Shown: piece after piece, positions 35,341 through 44,078 of the stretch
Numbering within the stretch: position 1 is the stretch's first letter
Layout: every line of letters begins with the position of its first letter
DNA from: Phreatobacter aquaticus
Lineage (GTDB): Bacteria > Pseudomonadota > Alphaproteobacteria > Rhizobiales > Phreatobacteraceae
Length of the DNA stretch: 64,000 nucleotides
Assembly (NCBI RefSeq): GCF_005160265.1
Contig: NZ_CP039865.1
Span: 2,938,828 to 3,002,827 of the forward strand
Direction: 5' to 3'
The notes under the pieces: model-generated
The model's input: only the letters and a program-made list of their open reading frames with translations
Told to the model about the DNA's origin: nothing
Databases searched by the model: none
Translations under genes and position numbers: made by a program

Positions 35341-35355
35341 TTAAGGCAAGGTTTA
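35341..35355 (+). promoter_or_regulatory. CtrA-like box upstream of the chemoreceptor gene
   Basis: TTAA-N7-TTTA followed by CC, one mismatch from the CtrA consensus, 68 bp upstream of the ATG at 35423. Chemotaxis genes are often in the CtrA regulon in this class. Low certainty because of the mismatch. Confidence 0.35.
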
Positions 35356-35422
35356 CCATGACGGACTAACCTCCCCGCGCAATGGAACGGTGAATCCGAC
35401 CGACCCGTGGAGGGGATAACCC

Positions 35423-37183
35423 ATGGCATTCGGTCTGAAGTGGACCAGGAAGCGACCCATTCCGACCGGCGAGCCAGTTCAGGCCGCATCGCATGGTGAC
35501 GCGGTCGAGATCGCCCGGTTGAAGGCGGAAATCGCCCAGGTCCGCGACACGATCGATCTGGTCGAGTCCGACCTGATGAAGGTCATCGGCGACGTATCCG
35601 CCTCCACCCATGACGTCCACGAGGGCACGGTCGCGGCATCGCGCGCGCTCTCCGCGATCCGCGAGCGCTCCCGCTCGCTTGACCGGCTTGCCTCCAGCGC
35701 CTCCGAGAACGGTCGGCAATTGGCCGCCGCGACCGAGGAATTCGCCCAGAGCGCGCGCGAGATCGGCGGTCAGGTGCGCCACGCGACCCGGCTCACCGAG
35801 ACGGCGATCGTTGCGGCGGATGCGGCCTCGACCAGCGTCGATGGTCTGCGCAGTTCTTCGGCCGAGATCGACGAAGTGGTCGGCCTGATTGCCAAGATTG
35901 CCCGCCAGACCAACCTGCTGGCGCTCAATGCAACCATCGAGGCGGCACGCGCCGGCGAACTCGGCAAGGGCTTCGCGGTCGTGGCCACCGAGGTGAAGAT
36001 GCTCTCCCAGGAGACCCAGCGCGCCACCGACGAGATCGCCCGGCGCATCGGCAAGCTTCAGGCGGACAGCCAGGCCTCGATCGTCGCTGTCCAGGACATT
36101 GCCGGCGCTGTCGAGGCCATCCGTCCGGTCTTCGAGCAGGTTGCTGGCGCGGTCGACCAGCAGATCGAGACCATTGGCGACCTGTCGCAATCGGCCACGG
36201 AGACGTCGCGGTTCATCGAGACGGTCTCGACCGGCGCCAGCGCCATCGATGCGGCGGCGCACGAGGCCGAGGAGACGTCCCACGCGGCCGATCTCGCGGG
36301 CCAGCGCGCCGGCGAGCTGTCAGAGAAGCTCAGGTCGCGCTTCACCATCTTCCTGCGCCAGTCCGAGATCGGCGATCGCCGCCGGTTCGACCGCTTGCCT
36401 GCCGATATCGCGGTCCGCGTGCGGCTGGCCTCGGGCGACGTCGATGGCAAGACGGTCGACATCTCCGAGGACGGCATGCTGCTGGCGGTTGCTGGCGCGG
36501 AGCGGTTCCAGGTTGGCCAGACCTATCCCTGCACGCTGACAGCCATCGGCGCCCTGCGCGCGACCATCGTAAGCCGCTCCGGCCTTGGGCTGCATTGCCA
36601 GTTCGCCAATCTCGATGGCGAGACGCGCTCACGGCTAGCCGAGAAGCTCGCAGCACTCCGCGAGGTCGATGCCGAACGGGTCCGCCGGGTGCTCGATGCC
36701 AGTGCCGAGATATCGCAGGCGATCGAGCAGGCCGCCCAGGCGCGCAAGCTCAGCCGCGACGACATGTTCGACAACGACTACAAGCCGATCCCCGGCACCA
36801 ACCCGGTGCAGTTCACCACCCGCTATCTGGCGGCTCTCGAGGCTGTGCTTCCGGCGATCCAGGAACGCTGGCTCGGCCTCGACAAGCAGATGGTGTTCTG
36901 CGCGACGCTGGATCGGAACGCCTATCTCCCGGTCCACAATGCCGCGTTCTCCAAGCCGCAGAAGCCCGACGATCCCGTCTGGAACGCAGCGAACTGCCGC
37001 AACAAGCGCATCTTCGACGACCGCGCCGGTCTCTCCGCCGCCCGCAGCGTGCGGCCCTATCTGATCCAGTCCTATGCCCGCGACATGGGCAATGGGGTGG
37101 TCGTCATGATGAAGGAGATCGACGCCCCCGTCCGTGTGTTCGGCAAGCACTGGGGCGGCTTGAGGATGGCCTATCGCCTCTGA
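35423..37183 (+). CDS. Soluble methyl-accepting chemotaxis protein with PilZ domain
   Basis: 586 residues with no membrane segment, so a cytoplasmic chemoreceptor. Residues about 30-310 form the helical signalling domain; the hairpin tip is [30 protein letters not shown] (159-188). A PilZ domain follows (about 318-410), with the c-di-GMP motifs RRRFDR (319-324) and DISEDG (346-351). The last 140 residues (from [16 protein letters not shown], with [16 protein letters not shown] and [10 protein letters not shown]) form a conserved C-terminal sensory module found in other proteobacterial MCPs, ending [11 protein letters not shown]. It likely ties chemotaxis to c-di-GMP level. Its stop codon directly abuts that of opgC. 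Confidence 0.92.
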   Translation: MAFGLKWTRKRPIPTGEPVQAASHGDAVEIARLKAEIAQVRDTIDLVESDLMKVIGDVSASTHDVHEGTVAASRALSAIRERSRSLDRLASSASENGRQLAAATEEFAQSAREIGGQVRHATRLTETAIVAADAASTSVDGLRSSSAEIDEVVGLIAKIARQTNLLALNATIEAARAGELGKGFAVVATEVKMLSQETQRATDEIARRIGKLQADSQASIVAVQDIAGAVEAIRPVFEQVAGAVDQQIETIGDLSQSATETSRFIETVSTGASAIDAAAHEAEETSHAADLAGQRAGELSEKLRSRFTIFLRQSEIGDRRRFDRLPADIAVRVRLASGDVDGKTVDISEDGMLLAVAGAERFQVGQTYPCTLTAIGALRATIVSRSGLGLHCQFANLDGETRSRLAEKLAALREVDAERVRRVLDASAEISQAIEQAAQARKLSRDDMFDNDYKPIPGTNPVQFTTRYLAALEAVLPAIQERWLGLDKQMVFCATLDRNAYLPVHNAAFSKPQKPDDPVWNAANCRNKRIFDDRAGLSAARSVRPYLIQSYARDMGNGVVVMMKEIDAPVRVFGKHWGGLRMAYRL

Positions 37184-38362
37184 TCAGCGCTCCAGAGCCT
37201 GAGGCTGACCAGGCGCCGGCATGACGATGGGCGCGCGTGCCGGTTTCGGCTTGGTCCAGGGCTCGCTCTTGAACAGCTTGGCGATCCAGGCCGCCGCGAC
37301 CACTCCGCCAAGCCCCGCGAGATTGACGAGTGCCACAGGGCCAGCCTCGTGGCCAACCATGTCGAGCGCGATGCCACCCATCCAGGCGAGCGCGGTGCAG
37401 GCCAGGAACGCCGGCAGCGATTGGGTTCCGACCAGCGTCAGCACCTTTGCCACGCGGGTTTCCAGCAGGAACCGTGCGTGTTCGAGCAGCGACAGGGTCA
37501 GATAGGCCAGCGCCAGGAAGTGGATCAGCCTGACGGGGTGCAGGTTGGTCCAGGTGTTGAGCGGGAAGGCCCAGACCTGAAGGTCGACCAGCACGGGCCA
37601 GGCGTCGGTGATGGCCCAGAAGTTGAACGGCACCGAGACGACGACGATCGCGGCCGACAGCCAGACCAGCCGGCGCTCGCCAAGCCGTGGCGGCGTCCAC
37701 CAGCCAAGGCCGATGGCAAAGCCTGCGAAGAACAGGGCCTGCCAGGCGAAGGGATTGAAGAACCAGGGCTGGCCGGTGTCGCCGCGGCCGGGCATGGCGA
37801 GGCCGAACATCCAGGTGGCGAGATAGAGCGCCGCCGAAAGCGCGAACGGCAGCACCGGATGGACCTGCCGCGCCGCCACCATCACCGGCACCAGCGCCAG
37901 AACCACGATGTAGAGCGGCAGGATGTCGAGCAGCATCGGCACGAAGGTGAGCGTCACCAGGCCCGCCAGCGCATCAGCAGGTGCCTTGATCAGGTAGTCG
38001 ATTGCCATCCAGGCCTGGCTTGATGGCGGCGCGACCAGCACGGTGATGCCCGCCAAGGCCACGAACAGCCCGAGATGGGCCCAGTAGAGCTGCCAGATCC
38101 GCTTGGCGATCTTGAGCGTGCCGGGCCAGAAGCCCGCAGTTGAGAAGGTCCGGCCGAAGGCGACCGCACTCGCGAAGCCCGAGCCGAACACGAACAGCTC
38201 GGTGGCCGAGGAGAAGCCGAACCGCGCGGGAATCCAGGCAAGCCACGGGTTCTCGGGCAGGTGGGCAATGAAGATGATCAGCATGCACAGGCCGCGGAAC
38301 ACGTCGAGGCGCAGGTCGCGCGGACGCTTCGGTGGTATCGCGGCGGGGTTGGCTGGCTGCAT
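37184..38362 (-). CDS. opgC: OpgC-family membrane protein
   Basis: 392 residues with about ten hydrophobic segments. The opening RDLRLDVFRGLCMLIIFIAHLPENPW and the following FGFSSATELFVFGSGF are the signature of OpgC, which adds succinyl groups to periplasmic glucans; the family is an acyltransferase-3 relative. The histidine in IAHL is the likely catalytic residue. The C-terminal tail (KPKPARAPIVMPAPG) is hydrophilic. No opgG/opgH is present in the window. The gene is convergent with the chemoreceptor gene with zero bases between stop codons (TGATCA). Confidence 0.88.
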   Translation of the reverse strand: MQPANPAAIPPKRPRDLRLDVFRGLCMLIIFIAHLPENPWLAWIPARFGFSSATELFVFGSGFASAVAFGRTFSTAGFWPGTLKIAKRIWQLYWAHLGLFVALAGITVLVAPPSSQAWMAIDYLIKAPADALAGLVTLTFVPMLLDILPLYIVVLALVPVMVAARQVHPVLPFALSAALYLATWMFGLAMPGRGDTGQPWFFNPFAWQALFFAGFAIGLGWWTPPRLGERRLVWLSAAIVVVSVPFNFWAITDAWPVLVDLQVWAFPLNTWTNLHPVRLIHFLALAYLTLSLLEHARFLLETRVAKVLTLVGTQSLPAFLACTALAWMGGIALDMVGHEAGPVALVNLAGLGGVVAAAWIAKLFKSEPWTKPKPARAPIVMPAPGQPQALER

Positions 38363-38559
38363 GGCGGGAGCTTCGCTTGGCGTGACTGTCCTTTCGCTTA
38401 CGGTTCAGCCGCCTTGGCTGTTACCGCACGGGATAACCGGGCCTGTGCCATTGCGTTCACGACGTGGTGATCGGTGCGTTCGGTAACAACAGGTCCATCC
38501 TGGCGAATGGGCTCTCAACGGGGCGTCTGGTTCGCTCCGACCAGACCGGGAGACCACCC

Positions 38560-39063
38560 ATGATTGCCGCTCAAGCCACAGCCCCCATGCGCATCGCCGG
38601 CATTGCCGTTCCCAACGTCAAGGAACTGATCGCCCTGGCCATTGGCGGTCTCGCCGGTCTGGGCCTCTGGGAGATCTGGGCTTCGGTGCCGACCCCGCTG
38701 ATCGCGGGTGGACCGCTGGAGCCGCCGGCCCTCGTCAAGGCCCTGTTCGCCCACCAGCTGGGCATCGAGCTGTCCGATGTCACCGCCAAGGCGCTGCACT
38801 ACTTCACCGGCGTCTTCGGCTATCCGATCGCCTACTTCGTGCTGACCCGCAACGGCATCAGCCTCGGCAAGCCGCTCGACGGCTGGCTGTGGGGCGCATT
38901 CACCACCTTCATCGCGCTCGGCATCTTCGCGCCGCTCGCCGGCCTGCCGTTCCTGCTGCTCACCTGGGGCGGCCAGCTCACCTTGATGAGCACGATCGGC
39001 CACACGATCTATGGCGCGCTCGCCGCCTACCTGACCGAACGGCTGCTCGCCGAGAAGGTCTGA
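38560..39063 (+). CDS. Hypothetical membrane protein, about four segments
   Basis: 167 residues with hydrophobic segments near 20-40, 75-100, 108-130 and 135-155. No named family recognised; segment motifs include YFTGVFGYPIAYFVLTR and LLTWGGQLTLMSTIGHTIYG, the latter with two polar residues within a segment. GGGAGACC precedes the ATG at 38560, which I prefer to the earlier start at 38464 because that would add a non-hydrophobic, Ser/Arg-rich leader. Likely transcribed alone. Confidence 0.7.
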   Translation: MIAAQATAPMRIAGIAVPNVKELIALAIGGLAGLGLWEIWASVPTPLIAGGPLEPPALVKALFAHQLGIELSDVTAKALHYFTGVFGYPIAYFVLTRNGISLGKPLDGWLWGAFTTFIALGIFAPLAGLPFLLLTWGGQLTLMSTIGHTIYGALAAYLTERLLAEKV

Positions 39064-39188
39064 GCCGGAGACGTCCTGGAACAGGCCGGAGACCGGTCTC
39101 CGGCTGCCAGCCCGCAAAACGGGCCTGTCAGCCGGAGTGGTCGCGGAGCCGGAGCGAGCTCTCGCTCCTGCTCCGGGTCGCTCCGGTT

Positions 39189-39761
39189 CTAGCGAAAGAC
39201 GCCCGCAACCATGCTCCTCGCCGAAGTCCAGCCGCGGGTTACAACCTCCGGCATGCCGATCTTGGGCACCGGAATGCCGAGAATTTTTTGCTCAGAGCTG
39301 GCGGCTGCGGCCGCCGGCTCCACCTTGGTCATCGCCACGAGATCGAGCGGCTGGGACGGAACCTGCGGAGCAATCTGCGCCACCGCCGGACGCTGGGCGG
39401 GCAGGGGAGCCGCCGCCCGGCGCACGGGGCGGGCGGGTGCCGCCTGCGGGGCGGCGGGTATCTCGGTCTGGGCGCGGGCCACCAGGGCCTCGGCAAGCCC
39501 GGCCGCGGCGCGCTGTACCGGCTGCACCGAGCGCGCGTCCGAGGGCCCGGGAATGACGAAGGCGGCATCGACGTCCTGATGCACCACCATCAGCGGCGCC
39601 GGCACCTGATGGACCGGCTGCGGGCCACGATATGTGGCGATGATCGAGGGCACTGCCAGCGCCGCCACGATCGAAGCCACCGCCGAGATCACGATCTGGC
39701 GGGCCAGGTGCCGGCCGCCACGGATCGTCTGGCGCATCGCTCCGAGAATGAGGTCAGCCAT
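39189..39761 (-). CDS. Hypothetical single-pass membrane protein, Pro/Ala-rich
   Basis: 190 residues: a hydrophobic segment at about 24-44 (IVISAVASIVAALAVPSIIA), then a low-complexity periplasmic part rich in Ala, Pro and Gln, and a short conserved-looking end (KILGIPVPKIGMPEVVTRGW). No domain recognised. A GC-rich inverted repeat lies downstream at about 39145-39170 and may terminate it. Confidence 0.6.
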   Translation of the reverse strand: MADLILGAMRQTIRGGRHLARQIVISAVASIVAALAVPSIIATYRGPQPVHQVPAPLMVVHQDVDAAFVIPGPSDARSVQPVQRAAAGLAEALVARAQTEIPAAPQAAPARPVRRAAAPLPAQRPAVAQIAPQVPSQPLDLVAMTKVEPAAAAASSEQKILGIPVPKIGMPEVVTRGWTSARSMVAGVFR

Positions 39762-39973
39762 GGAATGCTCCTGTCATGCTTCGGGGCAGACAATGGCCGG
39801 TGCAATGGGGCGGGAATGCGAACGGATGTGTGTCCGGCGCGGCACTTTGGGTATCAGTTTGTAACTGTGTCGCCGCATCCTCAGACGGGTTTCGGGGGCG
39901 GTGTCGATTGCCGCCAGGCCTCCCGCCGGAACTGCTGGCCCGCTGCGGAGTTGGCCTCCCGGAGGAGACCACG

Positions 39974-40222
39974 ATGAGCAAGCCGATCAGTGAAACATAC
40001 ACCGTCGTCGAGCATGACGGCGGCTTCGCCTACAAGGTCGGCGATGTCTTCTCCGAGACCTTCCCGAGCCGCGAGGCGGCGCACGAGGCAGCCGACACCG
40101 CGGCCCATCGCCAGCGCGCGCCCGGTTCCGACGAGACGATTGCCTATCAGGACGCGACGGGCGTCTGGCGCGAGGAACGTGCCAGCGGTCGCGACCGCCC
40201 GGTCACCGACGTGAAGGATTGA
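39974..40222 (+). CDS. DUF2188 small protein
   Basis: 82 residues. The pattern TYTVVEHDGGFAYKVGDVFSETFPSREAAHEAADTAA matches DUF2188, small proteins of unknown function with a beta-hairpin followed by an amphipathic helix; the C-terminal half is charged. GGAGGAGACCACG upstream of the ATG is a very strong ribosome site and rules out the earlier in-frame start at 39776. It may be a stress-related protein, but that is only by family hearsay. Confidence 0.75.
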   Translation: MSKPISETYTVVEHDGGFAYKVGDVFSETFPSREAAHEAADTAAHRQRAPGSDETIAYQDATGVWREERASGRDRPVTDVKD

Positions 40223-40274
40223 CGCGAAGGGTCGGGCGCCTTGCTTGCGGCATCGCGGTCGGGCGCCAGGGGGC

Positions 40275-41438
40275 CTATTCGGCCAGTTCGCGCATCACCT
40301 TGATCAGGTCGGACTTGCCCTCGAAGCCGATGCCCGGCAGGTCGGGCATGGTGATGTGCCCATCCTCCACCTTCACGCCGTCGGGGAACCCGCCATAGGG
40401 CTGGAACAGGTCGGGATAGCTCTCGTTTCCGCCGAGCCCCAGGCCCGCCGCGATGTTCAGCGACATCTGGTGCCCGCCATGGGGGATGCAGCGCGAGGGT
40501 GACCAGCCGTGCTGGTCCAGCACATCGAGGGTGCGGAGATATTCGACCAGGCCGTAGGACAGGGCGCAGTCGAACTGCAGCCAGTCGCGGTCCGGCCGCA
40601 TGCCGCCATAGCGGATGAGATTGCGCGCATCCTGGTGCGAGAACAGGTTCTCGCCGGTGGCCATCGGGCCGGGATAGAATTCCGCCAGCGCAGCCTGGAT
40701 CGAATAGTCCAGGGGATCGCCCGCTTCCTCGTACCAGAACAGCGGATAGTCGCGGAGCATCTTGGCATAGGCGATGGCCGTTTCGAGATCGAAGCGCCCG
40801 TTGGCATCGACCGCGAGCCTGGCCTCCGACCCGATCTCCTGCAGAACGGCCTCGATCCGCCGGCGATCGTCGTCGATGGGCGCGCCGCCGATCTTCATCT
40901 TCACGACATTGTAGCCGCGCCGGACATAGCTGCGCATCTCGGCCTTCAGGGCCGCGTCGTCCTTGCCGGGATAGTAGTAGCCGCCGGCCGCATAGACGAA
41001 GACCCGCGGATTGGCCTCGCGCTTCCGGTCCTCTGCCAGCCAGCGGAACAGCGGCTTGCCGGCGATCTTCGCCATCGCATCCCACACCGCCATGTCGAGC
41101 GTGCCGACGGCGACCGAACGCTCGCCATGTCCCCCCGGCTTCTCGTTGACCATCATGGCCGCCCAGATGCGATGGGGGTCGATATTGTCGCGCTCGTCAT
41201 TCAGCAGCGACGCCGGATCGGCTTCGAGGATGCGGTCGCGGAAGCGCTCGCGGATCAACCCGCCCTGGCCGTAGCGCCCGTTTGAATTGAAGCCATAGCC
41301 AACCACCCGGCGGCCGTCGCGCACCACGTCGGTGACGACGGCGACGAGGCTCGCGGTCATCTTGGAAAAGTCGATATAGGCATTACGAATGGGCGAGGCG
41401 ATGGGTTTGGTGATCTCCCGGACATCGACGATACGCAT
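40275..41438 (-). CDS. tarD: D-tartrate dehydratase (enolase superfamily)
   Basis: Dehydrates D-tartrate to oxaloacetate in the cytoplasm. 387 residues. The sequence follows the characterised bradyrhizobial enzyme closely from memory: RIVDVREITKPI, YGFNSNGRYGQGG, VFVYAAGGYYYPGK. Catalytic base K182 lies in VVKMKIGG, the metal ligands are D211, E237 and E263, and the general acid is H320 in PHGGHQ. The near-identity over long stretches makes this assignment firm for an enolase-superfamily member. A divergent LysR gene 112 bp away is the likely regulator. Confidence 0.92.
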   Translation of the reverse strand: MRIVDVREITKPIASPIRNAYIDFSKMTASLVAVVTDVVRDGRRVVGYGFNSNGRYGQGGLIRERFRDRILEADPASLLNDERDNIDPHRIWAAMMVNEKPGGHGERSVAVGTLDMAVWDAMAKIAGKPLFRWLAEDRKREANPRVFVYAAGGYYYPGKDDAALKAEMRSYVRRGYNVVKMKIGGAPIDDDRRRIEAVLQEIGSEARLAVDANGRFDLETAIAYAKMLRDYPLFWYEEAGDPLDYSIQAALAEFYPGPMATGENLFSHQDARNLIRYGGMRPDRDWLQFDCALSYGLVEYLRTLDVLDQHGWSPSRCIPHGGHQMSLNIAAGLGLGGNESYPDLFQPYGGFPDGVKVEDGHITMPDLPGIGFEGKSDLIKVMRELAE

Positions 41439-41502
41439 GGCCTTGCTCCAATCGGTTCAAACTTCGGCTTTCGGACCCGGATATAGGCTGGCGAGAGGGG
41501 CA

Positions 41503-41532
41503 ATGGCCAATGCTGTTGTCAGCTTTGGCTAT
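41503..41532. promoter_or_regulatory. Candidate LysR operator between tarD and lysR
   Basis: An interrupted inverted repeat, ATGGCCAA and TTGGCTAT (7 of 8 matching), separated by 14 bases, 19 bp before the lysR ATG and 65 bp before tarD. Position and spacing fit a LysR-type activation or autorepression site. Confidence 0.45.
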
Positions 41533-41550
41533 GTGCTACCGGCATAAGCA

Positions 41551-42453
41551 ATGGATCTGATCTGGCTGGATGACTATCGCGCCCTGGCCGACACCTTGAG
41601 CTTCTCGAGGGCGGCGGCACTGCGCCATGTGACGCAACCGGCCTTCAGCCGCCGCATCAGGGCGCTGGAGGCCTGGGTCGGGACGCCCCTGTTCGCGCGC
41701 ACCACCCATTCGGTGATGCTCACAGCAGCCGGCGAGCATTTCGGCGATCAGGCCGAGATCCTGAGGCGCGCCCTCTACCAGCTGCGGCGGGATACGCTGG
41801 ACGTGGCCGGCCGTGCGCGGAGCCAGCTGCAGATCGCGGCGACCCATGCGCTCTCCTTCACCTTCTTCCCGGCCTGGGTCCGCAGGAACGAAAGCCTGCT
41901 GGAACTCGGCAATCTCAATCTTCTGTCCGACAGCATGAGCGCCTGCGAGCAGATGCTGCTCAGGGGCGATGTGCAGTTCCTGCTCTGTCACCACGGTCCG
42001 GGCTCGGCTGGCGCGCAGCTGGGCGCGACGTATCTCGGCCTCGTGGTTGGTCGCGACGTGCTGGTGCCCCTGTCGGCACCGGGCCCCGATGGAGGACCGC
42101 TCTGGCGGCTGAACGGCACGCCGCCGGCGCGATACCTCGCCTATAGCGATCGCTCGGGGCTCGCGCGGATCGTCGACGCGCGATGGCACGAGGTCGACCG
42201 GGAATTCGGGCTGAAGACCGTGTTCAGGTCCCATCTGGCGGCAACGCTTCAGTCGATGGTGCGCGCCGGCGAAGGCCTAGCCTGGCTGCCACGAACCCTG
42301 GCCGAGGACGATATCGCGGCTGGCCGTGTGGTGGAGCTTGGTGGTCCGGACGTCCAGATTCCCGTGGAGATCCGCCTCTTCCGGGCCGCGGGCCGGCTGA
42401 CCGCCACAGCCGAAGCCGTGTGGGACGGCCTGAACGCCCAGGCGGAGATCTGA
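41551..42453 (+). CDS. LysR-family transcriptional regulator
   Basis: 300 residues. The N-terminal winged helix is standard: LADTLSFSRAAALRHVTQPAFSRRIRALEAWVGTPLFARTT, about residues 10-55. The C-terminal inducer-binding domain (about 90-295) is of the periplasmic-binding type. Divergence from tarD over a 112-bp region with an inverted repeat suggests it controls tartrate dehydration in response to tartrate or a related acid; this is inference from context. It starts at an ATG preceded by GGCATAAGCA. Confidence 0.9.
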   Translation: MDLIWLDDYRALADTLSFSRAAALRHVTQPAFSRRIRALEAWVGTPLFARTTHSVMLTAAGEHFGDQAEILRRALYQLRRDTLDVAGRARSQLQIAATHALSFTFFPAWVRRNESLLELGNLNLLSDSMSACEQMLLRGDVQFLLCHHGPGSAGAQLGATYLGLVVGRDVLVPLSAPGPDGGPLWRLNGTPPARYLAYSDRSGLARIVDARWHEVDREFGLKTVFRSHLAATLQSMVRAGEGLAWLPRTLAEDDIAAGRVVELGGPDVQIPVEIRLFRAAGRLTATAEAVWDGLNAQAEI

Positions 42454-42481
42454 CCGGCCGCAGGCCGACATCCGCGCCTGC

Positions 42482-42970
42482 CTATCCCCGTCGTGCCGCC
42501 TCGATCGCCGCGACGTCGATCTTGCCCATGGTCATCATCGCGGCAAAGGCGCGCTTGGCCTCATCGCCGCCGGCGGCAATCGCCTCCGTCAGCGCGCGGG
42601 GCGTGATCTGCCAGGAGAGGCCCCACCTGTCCTTGCACCAGCCGCAGGCGCTCTCCTGCCCGCCATTGCTGACAATGGCGTTCCAGTAGCGATCGGTCTC
42701 GGCCTGATCGTCGGTGGCGATCTGGAACGAGAAGGCCTCGCTCTGCTTGAAAGCCGGGCCACCGTTCAGCCCGAGGCATGGAATGCCGGCGACGGTGAAT
42801 TCAACCGTCAGCACATCGCCTGCCTTGCCCGAGGGATAATCGCCCGGTGCGTGGTGGACAGCGGTCACGGCGCTGTCGGGAAAGGTCGCGGCATAGAAGC
42901 GGGCGGCTTCTTCCGCGTCCTTGTCGAACCAGAGGCAGATGATGTTCTTGGGGCTTCTTGCTTTGGCCAT
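42482..42970 (-). CDS. PhnB-like VOC-fold protein
   Basis: 162 residues of the glyoxalase/VOC fold, group often annotated 3-demethylubiquinone-9 3-methyltransferase or PhnB. Motifs: ICLWFDKDAEEAARFYAATF at the N-terminus, GDVLTVEFTVAGIPCLGLNGG, SFQIATDDQAETDRYW, GWCKDRWGLSWQITP. The trailing WGLSWQITP and AFAAMMTMGKIDVAAIEAA are characteristic of this group. True activity is unknown; the methyltransferase name is probably wrong. The ATG at 42970 is chosen, with nine residues less than the longest frame. Confidence 0.85.
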   Translation of the reverse strand: MAKARSPKNIICLWFDKDAEEAARFYAATFPDSAVTAVHHAPGDYPSGKAGDVLTVEFTVAGIPCLGLNGGPAFKQSEAFSFQIATDDQAETDRYWNAIVSNGGQESACGWCKDRWGLSWQITPRALTEAIAAGGDEAKRAFAAMMTMGKIDVAAIEAARRG

Positions 42971-43044
42971 GACGTTGTCCCGGTTCCCGTGATCCAAGCG
43001 TGAGGCGGGTCGCCCTGTGAGGCAAGGCCCGGCGGCAGCTTTCC

Positions 43045-43263
43045 CTAGTCCTGCGCGGCGTCGCCCATGGTCTCGCGCATCGCCAGAAGGGCGGTGAGTT
43101 GGGTCTCGCTGTTCTCGATCAGGCCGGCGATCGAATCCTCGGACGCCTGGCCGGACACCGATGCCGCGCGGTTGGTCAGGTCCAGGATGTCATTGCGCAG
43201 CTTGGCGATGCGGTCGTCGATCTCCAGGAGCCGGGCAATCTTGTCGTTGAGCTGGTCGTTCAT
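43045..43263 (-). CDS. Small hypothetical coiled-coil protein
   Basis: 72 residues, helical and charged: LNDKIARLLEIDDRIAKLRNDIL then NRAASVSGQASEDSIAGLIENSETQL. Heptad spacing in both halves suggests a helical hairpin. No Cys, no membrane segment. No family recognised. It starts at an ATG and stands between two unrelated genes. Confidence 0.55.
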   Translation of the reverse strand: MNDQLNDKIARLLEIDDRIAKLRNDILDLTNRAASVSGQASEDSIAGLIENSETQLTALLAMRETMGDAAQD

Positions 43264-43455
43264 GGTGCTGCCTCACGTGGTGTCGCCTCGCATGGTCCTG
43301 CCTCGCGACGGGCCCGCATCCGCAGGCCTGCTCACAACGGATGAGCCGCCCGAGGGTTCCGCCCTCCGGACGATCTCTCGGGAACCTTCGGCCGCTTGGG
43401 CCGTTCCCTGTGTCTGCCGGGCGCATCCCGTCCGCTGCTGCCGGGGGGCTGTGCC

Positions 43456-43989
43456 ATGAGAACGATGCTGCGAGGGGTCCTGAGCCTTGTCGTGACGCTA
43501 TGGGCCGCAAGCGCCTGGCCTGGCCCGGCGAATGCCCAGCCGGCGCCATCCCGGCCCGCACCGCCGGTCCTGGCGGCGCCAGCCGAGCCGGCGAAGCCCT
43601 GGGTCGGTACCGACCTGTTCGTCTCGCCGATCGATGGGCGGCGGACCTTTGCCTTTGTCGCCGAGCGCGGCGACCTCATCATCCGCTTCGGCTGCCGGCT
43701 CGACCGCACGCTGGTGCAGGTGACCTTCGCAAAGCTGCTTCTGCCCAACCGCGACAAGGTCACCGGCGCCTATCGCATCGACCAGCGCCCCGTCGTGGTG
43801 GTGGCCTGGATGAGCGAGGATGCGCTGAGCTGGTCGCTCGACGTGCCGGAGGCCCGGGCCGCGCTGGAGACATTGTTCACCGGCCGCGTCATCCACATCC
43901 GCATCGGCGAACTGGAGCGTTCGATCCCGCTCGATGGCATTGCCGCCCTTCAGCCCCGCTACCGCGAGGCGTGCCGCCCGGCGGCCTGA
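43456..43989 (+). CDS. Hypothetical secreted protein
   Basis: 178 residues with a Sec signal peptide (about residues 1-28, cleavage near ANAQ). The mature part has a Pro/Ala-rich spacer, then a beta-rich core (LFVSPIDGRRTFAFVAERGDLIIRFGCRL, YRIDQRPVVVVAWMSEDALSW, RVIHIRIGELERSI). The core resembles rhizobial invasion-associated-like beta sandwich proteins, but I cannot place it with confidence. ATG at 43456 chosen for the signal peptide. Confidence 0.62.
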   Translation: MRTMLRGVLSLVVTLWAASAWPGPANAQPAPSRPAPPVLAAPAEPAKPWVGTDLFVSPIDGRRTFAFVAERGDLIIRFGCRLDRTLVQVTFAKLLLPNRDKVTGAYRIDQRPVVVVAWMSEDALSWSLDVPEARAALETLFTGRVIHIRIGELERSIPLDGIAALQPRYREACRPAA

Positions 43990-44078
43990 CGCCTCCGGTG
44001 ACGAGACCTGCACCGACGCATGTTGCAACGCGGCGGCGGGCAGGCTTCCTTGGGGCCGCAAGGCAGGGGAGTGCGGTC

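Noticed and set aside
43341-44078. 246-codon N-terminal extension of the panE-like gene
   Set aside because: It overlaps a signal-peptide protein gene in another frame and adds nothing like the PanE family; the Rossmann motif begins right at ATG 44079.
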